Virus record (IMG/VR): IMGVR_UViG_3300044808_000088
Span: 1 to 34,529 of that record
Strand: one strand, 5' to 3'
Source: a virus
Length of the DNA stretch: 34,529 nucleotides
Both the position numbers and the translations under genes were made by a program. Positions 31,774 to 34,529 of this stretch are shown here, in pieces. Every line of letters begins with the position of its first letter. The first letter of the stretch is position 1. The notes beneath the pieces were generated by a model that saw only the letters and a list, made by a program, of their open reading frames with translations, had not been told where the DNA came from and ran no database searches.

Positions 31774-31782
31774 ATAAGTCAA
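31755..31782 (-). promoter_or_regulatory. Leftward promoter for the SSB-like operon
   Basis: Minus-strand TTGACT (31782-31777), 16-base spacer and TATGAT (31760-31755). A good sigma70 match. It should drive the operon from 31704 to the terminator at 29615. Confidence 0.7.
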
Positions 31783-31808
31783 ATGAGTTATCAACAGGAG
31801 AAATTAGT

Positions 31809-32144
31809 ATGAAGAAATTAATTCTATTGGTTTTTATTGCCGTTATTGCCTTAACTGCAATAGGCGCAAAATCGTCCGCAATCGGCAAATTCAGTATCTC
31901 AAAAGTTGGTGGGACTAAACATCTGGTAGAAACAAGATCATGTATAAAGGCGCAACTTTATAGGATTTCTGTTACGTCTGGGAAAATCGAAGTTTACACA
32001 AGCGATATAAACAAACCACTTGCAACAGTTGAGCAAAATGGAAGTTATGATATTGAATCAAACGAGAAATATTCCATCAGTATTAAGGCTAACGAAGATA
32101 ATACTATGGGGACATACGAGATAGTTACTCCTGAAAAACCCTAA
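31809..32144 (+). CDS. Small secreted or membrane-anchored protein
   Basis: 111 aa. A classic signal sequence, MKKLILLVFIAVIALTAIGA, is followed by a beta-rich soluble domain (AQLYRISVTSGKIEVYTSDI, LATVEQNGSYDIES, YSISIKA). SD AGGAG is 8 bases before the ATG. The product should sit outside the inner membrane and may alter the cell surface, for instance against superinfection. No family recognised. Ends before a terminator. Confidence 0.6.
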   Translation: MKKLILLVFIAVIALTAIGAKSSAIGKFSISKVGGTKHLVETRSCIKAQLYRISVTSGKIEVYTSDINKPLATVEQNGSYDIESNEKYSISIKANEDNTMGTYEIVTPEKP

Positions 32145-32192
32145 GGAGAGTGTCCACTCTCTATTTCTCAAAGGCTTTCTAAGCTACTAAAT

Positions 32193-32214
32193 AACTACTC
32201 CTTGGTAGTTTTTA
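32193..32214 (+). terminator. Terminator after the secreted-protein gene
   Basis: AACTAC (32193-32198) / GTAGTT (32205-32210), 6-base loop, then TTTATAT. A modest intrinsic terminator about 50 bases after the stop codon. Confidence 0.5.
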
Positions 32215-32295
32215 TATGCTTGCTTTAAATTCTTGCTTTTTAGTTTGATGGCGAGTACAATCCCGCGCACTACAAAACAAAAGGAGACTTATTTT

Positions 32296-32688
32296 ATGAT
32301 ACTTGAGATTCCAACTATTATTTCAATAATTGAGCAAATTCGCAAATGGTTAGATAAAGAAAAGGAAAAAAGTGAAGCACAGAAAACAGAAGCTAAAAAT
32401 GCACTCAAAGCAATCTATACTGCCTCAATAGAAACAAAAGCTTATTTAACTAAAAGAGAAACTAACAAAAAACGCGACAAAAAAATTGAAACTGGTTTAG
32501 CGAAATTATGGGCGGAAGCAGCTATAGAAGCGCGCAATATAGCACCAGAATTAGCAGGACAGCTTGAAATGAAAAGTAATCACTGGACTGAGCCCCAGAA
32601 ATGGACTGACAAACAAATAGTAGAAGCAGGAATTGATATTAATCAAATAACCGAATCCGCAAGGAAGTTGCTTTTGAACGATGTTTAA
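32296..32688 (+). CDS. 130-aa helical cytosolic protein
   Basis: The ATG at 32296 has AAAGGAG before it and is preferred over an upstream TTG. Body: KWLDKEKEKSEAQKTEAKNA, then GLAKLWAEAAIEARNIAPEL and KSNHWTEPQKWTDKQIVEAG. All-helical, with a conserved-looking W-rich patch. Similar short helical proteins accompany accessory or defence genes in many bacteria. It precedes a membrane protein gene by about 100 bases. Function unknown. Confidence 0.6.
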   Translation: MILEIPTIISIIEQIRKWLDKEKEKSEAQKTEAKNALKAIYTASIETKAYLTKRETNKKRDKKIETGLAKLWAEAAIEARNIAPELAGQLEMKSNHWTEPQKWTDKQIVEAGIDINQITESARKLLLNDV

Positions 32689-32792
32689 GGTTCAAGGCAA
32701 CATGAAATCCGATTAACTCAAAGTAACCAAAAATGATATGCGTTGGCTGCGAATCCAGGAAGAAAATGGAGAAACCAATAGGAGAATAATTA

Positions 32793-33407
32793 ATGTGGGA
32801 GTGGATTGGAACTTGGACTTTTTTCAATTGGATAGCTCTTATCGCATTTTTGGCTTTTCCATTTACTGTTCTGAACCTTTACTTCAACCTGAAGCCACGA
32901 TATTTAGATTGGAGAGCTACTAAAACCAAAAAAGGTTATGAAAAGCGATTAAAAGAATTGACTTCCCAATTAAATTTTGCTCAGACATACCGCCTATCCA
33001 TCACTTATCTTTTTGCGGATATTATGATTGAAGCAGGGAATGCGATGTTCGCCTTGGTAGTGGCGTTAATACAGTTTGTTTTGATTACCTTTGGGTTTTA
33101 CCTACCCAGTTTCAAAATTGAAGGAGGTAGGGTCAAAGAATCATTGTTTCTTATTATAACGCTGGTTTTTTTATTTATCTGTTTATACTACATAACCCGT
33201 ATTGTTCGATTAGCACGAAATACTCGTAATCCAGAATTTATAGTAGAGCGTATGATTCACTTAATTGAAGATGCTAGGAGGAAAGGGTTTGGCGTAACGG
33301 GCGATGATACTATGATTGAATCTATCCGCCAGAGAGAAATGTTTACTGAATTTGAGCGAAATTATATTACCCAAATTGTGGATAACTCTAAGAAGCTCAA
33401 CAAATAA
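32793..33407 (+). CDS. 204-aa integral membrane protein
   Basis: SD AGGAG is 8 bases before the ATG. Three membrane segments: about 10-30 (FNWIALIAFLAFPFTVLNLY), about 84-105 (NAMFALVVALIQFVLITFGF) and about 118-139 (LFLIITLVFLFICLYYITRI). A basic cytosolic region (KTKKGYEKRLKEL) is between the first two, and a charged C-terminal helix follows. Together with its two SD-bearing neighbours it suggests an envelope-acting accessory cassette. No family recognised. Confidence 0.65.
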   Translation: MWEWIGTWTFFNWIALIAFLAFPFTVLNLYFNLKPRYLDWRATKTKKGYEKRLKELTSQLNFAQTYRLSITYLFADIMIEAGNAMFALVVALIQFVLITFGFYLPSFKIEGGRVKESLFLIITLVFLFICLYYITRIVRLARNTRNPEFIVERMIHLIEDARRKGFGVTGDDTMIESIRQREMFTEFERNYITQIVDNSKKLNK

Positions 33408-33412
33408 AGCCC

Positions 33413-33440
33413 TTGCGTGATTTCTATAATCCTTTATAAT
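33413..33440 (+). promoter_or_regulatory. Promoter of the putative small RNA
   Basis: TTGCGT (33413-33418), 16-base spacer, TATAAT (33435-33440), starting five bases after the previous stop codon. The perfect -10 and the terminator about 95 bases later define a short transcription unit without an ORF. Confidence 0.65.
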
Positions 33441-33446
33441 TCAGAT

Positions 33447-33545
33447 ATACAACTCAGACACATAATAAAACCTACGATCTAGAGACCCGTTATTGGGGGT
33501 GTGTGAACTGTCGTAGGTTTGCCCCTCGATAACGGTTTTTTATTT
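33447..33545 (+). ncRNA. Putative small RNA with pseudoknot-like interleaved stems
   Basis: Stem A is a perfect 10-bp pairing, AAACCTACGA/TCGTAGGTTT (33468-33477, 33511-33520). Stem B is CCGTTAT/ATAACGG (33487-33493, 33529-33535), extended by GGGG/CCCC, followed by TTTTTTATTT as terminator. The 5' arm of B lies inside the loop of A, so the two form an H-type pseudoknot or exclude each other. On the minus strand, stem A is followed by TTTATT and could terminate the convergent micro-gene. Length about 95 bases. No known family recognised. Confidence 0.55.
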
Positions 33546-33690
33546 ACTCAAACCAGTCGCTTCGATACGCCAGCCACCAACTGAAAACCAGAATTGGGAT
33601 CGTCGCAATGATCGCCCAGATAAAGGGCAAAGTTACGTCAGCCAAGAGTCCGATCAGAATAAACGTAATCCAAAATACTTTACGTTGCAT
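33544..33690 (-). CDS. 48-aa hydrophobic membrane micro-protein (possible type I toxin)
   Basis: MQRKVFWITFILIGLLADVT, then FIWAIIATIPILVFSWWLAY and RSDWFE. A basic N-terminus, two membrane helices and a Trp-rich interface. Its stop codon abuts the terminator of the putative small RNA coming from the other side, so the transcripts should overlap at their 3' ends. No SD visible. Size and composition fit type I toxins or small membrane proteins; toxicity is inference. Confidence 0.5.
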   Translation of the reverse strand: MQRKVFWITFILIGLLADVTLPFIWAIIATIPILVFSWWLAYRSDWFE

Positions 33691-33699
33691 ACAAGCGGT

Positions 33700-33906
33700 T
33701 TAACGCTTTGATCTTGTAATTGTTCCTTTTAAACTATTATTTGTTTCCTGAATTTTGCTGGTGAGACGGTCTGTGAACCGCGACACAGTTGGTATAAGAA
33801 AGTTTGCCCGATTAAGTTTCCCGCGTCTTATATCAAAATCGGTATGCGTATAAAAAAGGTAGAATCTGCCCGTAACCTGTAGGTCAAACCCTGCCACCAG
33901 CAGCAT
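33700..33906 (-). CDS. Doubtful 68-aa ORF
   Basis: MLLVAGFDLQVTGRFYLFYT..., basic and without a motif. It fits between two leftward small membrane genes and follows the upstream one by 14 bases, which favours a real gene. No SD, and the composition is not clearly protein-like. If it is not a gene, 33691-33920 contains nothing recognised. Confidence 0.25.
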   Translation of the reverse strand: MLLVAGFDLQVTGRFYLFYTHTDFDIRRGKLNRANFLIPTVSRFTDRLTSKIQETNNSLKGTITRSKR

Positions 33907-33920
33907 TTAGTAAGCAAGAT

Positions 33921-34121
33921 TTATTTAAGCTTATTAACAGCGCACCTTGAACGCACCATAAAACTTACACCAAGTCCGAGAAAAGCAATTCCAACCCCCA
34001 TAAAAGCTGCATTGGTCGAGCCGAGAGACATAAAAACTACACCGACTGCGAGATACATAACACCGAAATTATTTGAGCATTTCATACTGTAAATAACGAA
34101 AATTGGACACAAAGGTTTCAT
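33921..34121 (-). CDS. 66-aa two-helix membrane protein
   Basis: Two hydrophobic Gly-rich helices (GVMYLAVGVVFMSLG and AFMGVGIAFLGLGVSFMV) after a Cys-containing N-terminus; a shorter start at Met13 is possible. The pattern of paired Gly-rich helices with short turns occurs in small membrane proteins of unknown role. AGGGAA lies upstream as a weak SD. Function unknown. Confidence 0.45.
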   Translation of the reverse strand: MKPLCPIFVIYSMKCSNNFGVMYLAVGVVFMSLGSTNAAFMGVGIAFLGLGVSFMVRSRCAVNKLK

Positions 34122-34138
34122 CTCTACTTGTTCCCTGA

Positions 34139-34208
34139 CTTCTGAAAACCAGAAGCTAGTGAATAACTAGCCACCGATAAAAACACCTCGACACCGTTTG
34201 CAAGCGGT
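34139..34208. other. Three tandem hairpins between divergent genes
   Basis: CTTCTG/CAGAAG (34139-34144, 34150-34155), GCTAGT/ACTAGC (34155-34160, 34166-34171) and ACCG/CGGT (34193-34196, 34205-34208). They lie in the 129-base gap between a leftward and a rightward gene, so they are likely operators or leader-RNA structure. No good promoter boxes seen. Confidence 0.4.
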
Positions 34209-34250
34209 AGAAGTTCATTTAAAACTAGCGTCAAGGAAAGTTAAAACAAT

Positions 34251-34529
34251 ATGTTTAAGATTGCTTTACCGAAACCTTCAGAGTATGAGAATAATATTCC
34301 ATTATTCTTATCTCAAATGAAAATCGTGATAAAAGCCACTGAAAAATCGTATGAATTATTAACAAAAGACTTGACTACAGAAGAATTAAAACAAATCTCT
34401 CTTATTTATAGATTTCCAGAAATTGACTTAGAGGAAAGAGAAAATGATGAAAATGGTTTTGTAAAAGTTCATGTGGATGAAGAAACAAACCAAATGCAGG
34501 ATATAGAGATAGAGATTTTCTCAATATAA
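34251..34529 (+). CDS. 92-aa hypothetical protein at the window end
   Basis: MFKIALPKPSEYENNIPLFL..., then a helical middle (MKIVIKATEKSYELLTKDL) and an acidic C-terminus (DLEERENDEN and EIEIEIF). AAGGAAA precedes the ATG as a likely SD. The stop codon is the last codon of the window, so the gene is complete. No family recognised. Confidence 0.55.
   Translation: MFKIALPKPSEYENNIPLFLSQMKIVIKATEKSYELLTKDLTTEELKQISLIYRFPEIDLEERENDENGFVKVHVDEETNQMQDIEIEIFSI

Noticed and set aside
1-34529. Alternative genetic code (TGA recoded)
   Set aside because: TGA acts as a normal stop in ATGA overlaps, and large genes are complete under the standard code.

Overview
The window reads as most of a tailed bacteriophage genome, or a phage-plasmid, carrying a short-tailed (podovirus-like) virion module and flanked by accessory genes. 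The host cannot be named from the sequence. The standard genetic code fits. The DNA is AT-rich. Many genes lack a Shine-Dalgarno (SD) site and start in an A/T-rich context such as AAATATATG. The large terminase has the GGTSASKT Walker A form. Together these suggest an uncultivated bacterium with relaxed SD use (Patescibacteria- or Bacteroidota-like), which is inference only. No integrase, repressor, tRNA, rRNA, CRISPR array or insertion sequence was found.

Layout: (1) 1-2191 holds a VirD4/TraG/HerA-type ATPase and a replication-relaxation family protein in long out-of-frame overlap, which is a plasmid-type module. (2) 2192-3009 is C-poor and essentially non-coding. (3) 3010-4246 is a leftward cassette of six tiny proteins behind a near-consensus sigma70 promoter and ended by a terminator. 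(4) 4294-5485 is a short rightward operon of small phage proteins. (5) 5486-6188 is a palindrome-rich gap before the terminase genes, a candidate packaging site or control region. (6) 6189-23160 is the rightward virion module: small and large terminase, portal, fibre or decoration proteins including a LamG-like one, scaffold, major capsid protein with an inserted domain, connector, tail protein, tail fibre, and two internal or ejection proteins, one ending in a CHAP hydrolase. (7) 23280-26061 is a lysis and host-entry region: membrane-anchored coiled-coil protein, papain-like peptidase, holin-like proteins and a transglycosylase endolysin, with structured RNA between them. (8) 26082-28159 has an RNA element ending in a terminator, two zinc-finger proteins, one of them a LIM-like/DUF932 fusion, and an HNH-like protein. 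(9) 28222-31704 is a leftward block containing an SSB/DUF669-like protein, a conserved phage protein and an independently promoted membrane protein. (10) 31745-34529 holds rightward SD-bearing membrane or secreted accessory genes, a probable small RNA convergent with a hydrophobic micro-protein, and further small genes.

The gene content supports assembly of a short-tailed particle that digests the cell wall on entry and exit. The plasmid-like ATPase/relaxation pair and absence of an integrase suggest extrachromosomal maintenance if the lysogenic state exists. The parts most worth a second look are the sRNA/hydrophobic-peptide pair at 33413-33690, the structured RNA and unconventional start before the endolysin, the RNA with terminator at 26082-26229, the six-gene micro-protein cassette, and the split between SD and non-SD gene starts.
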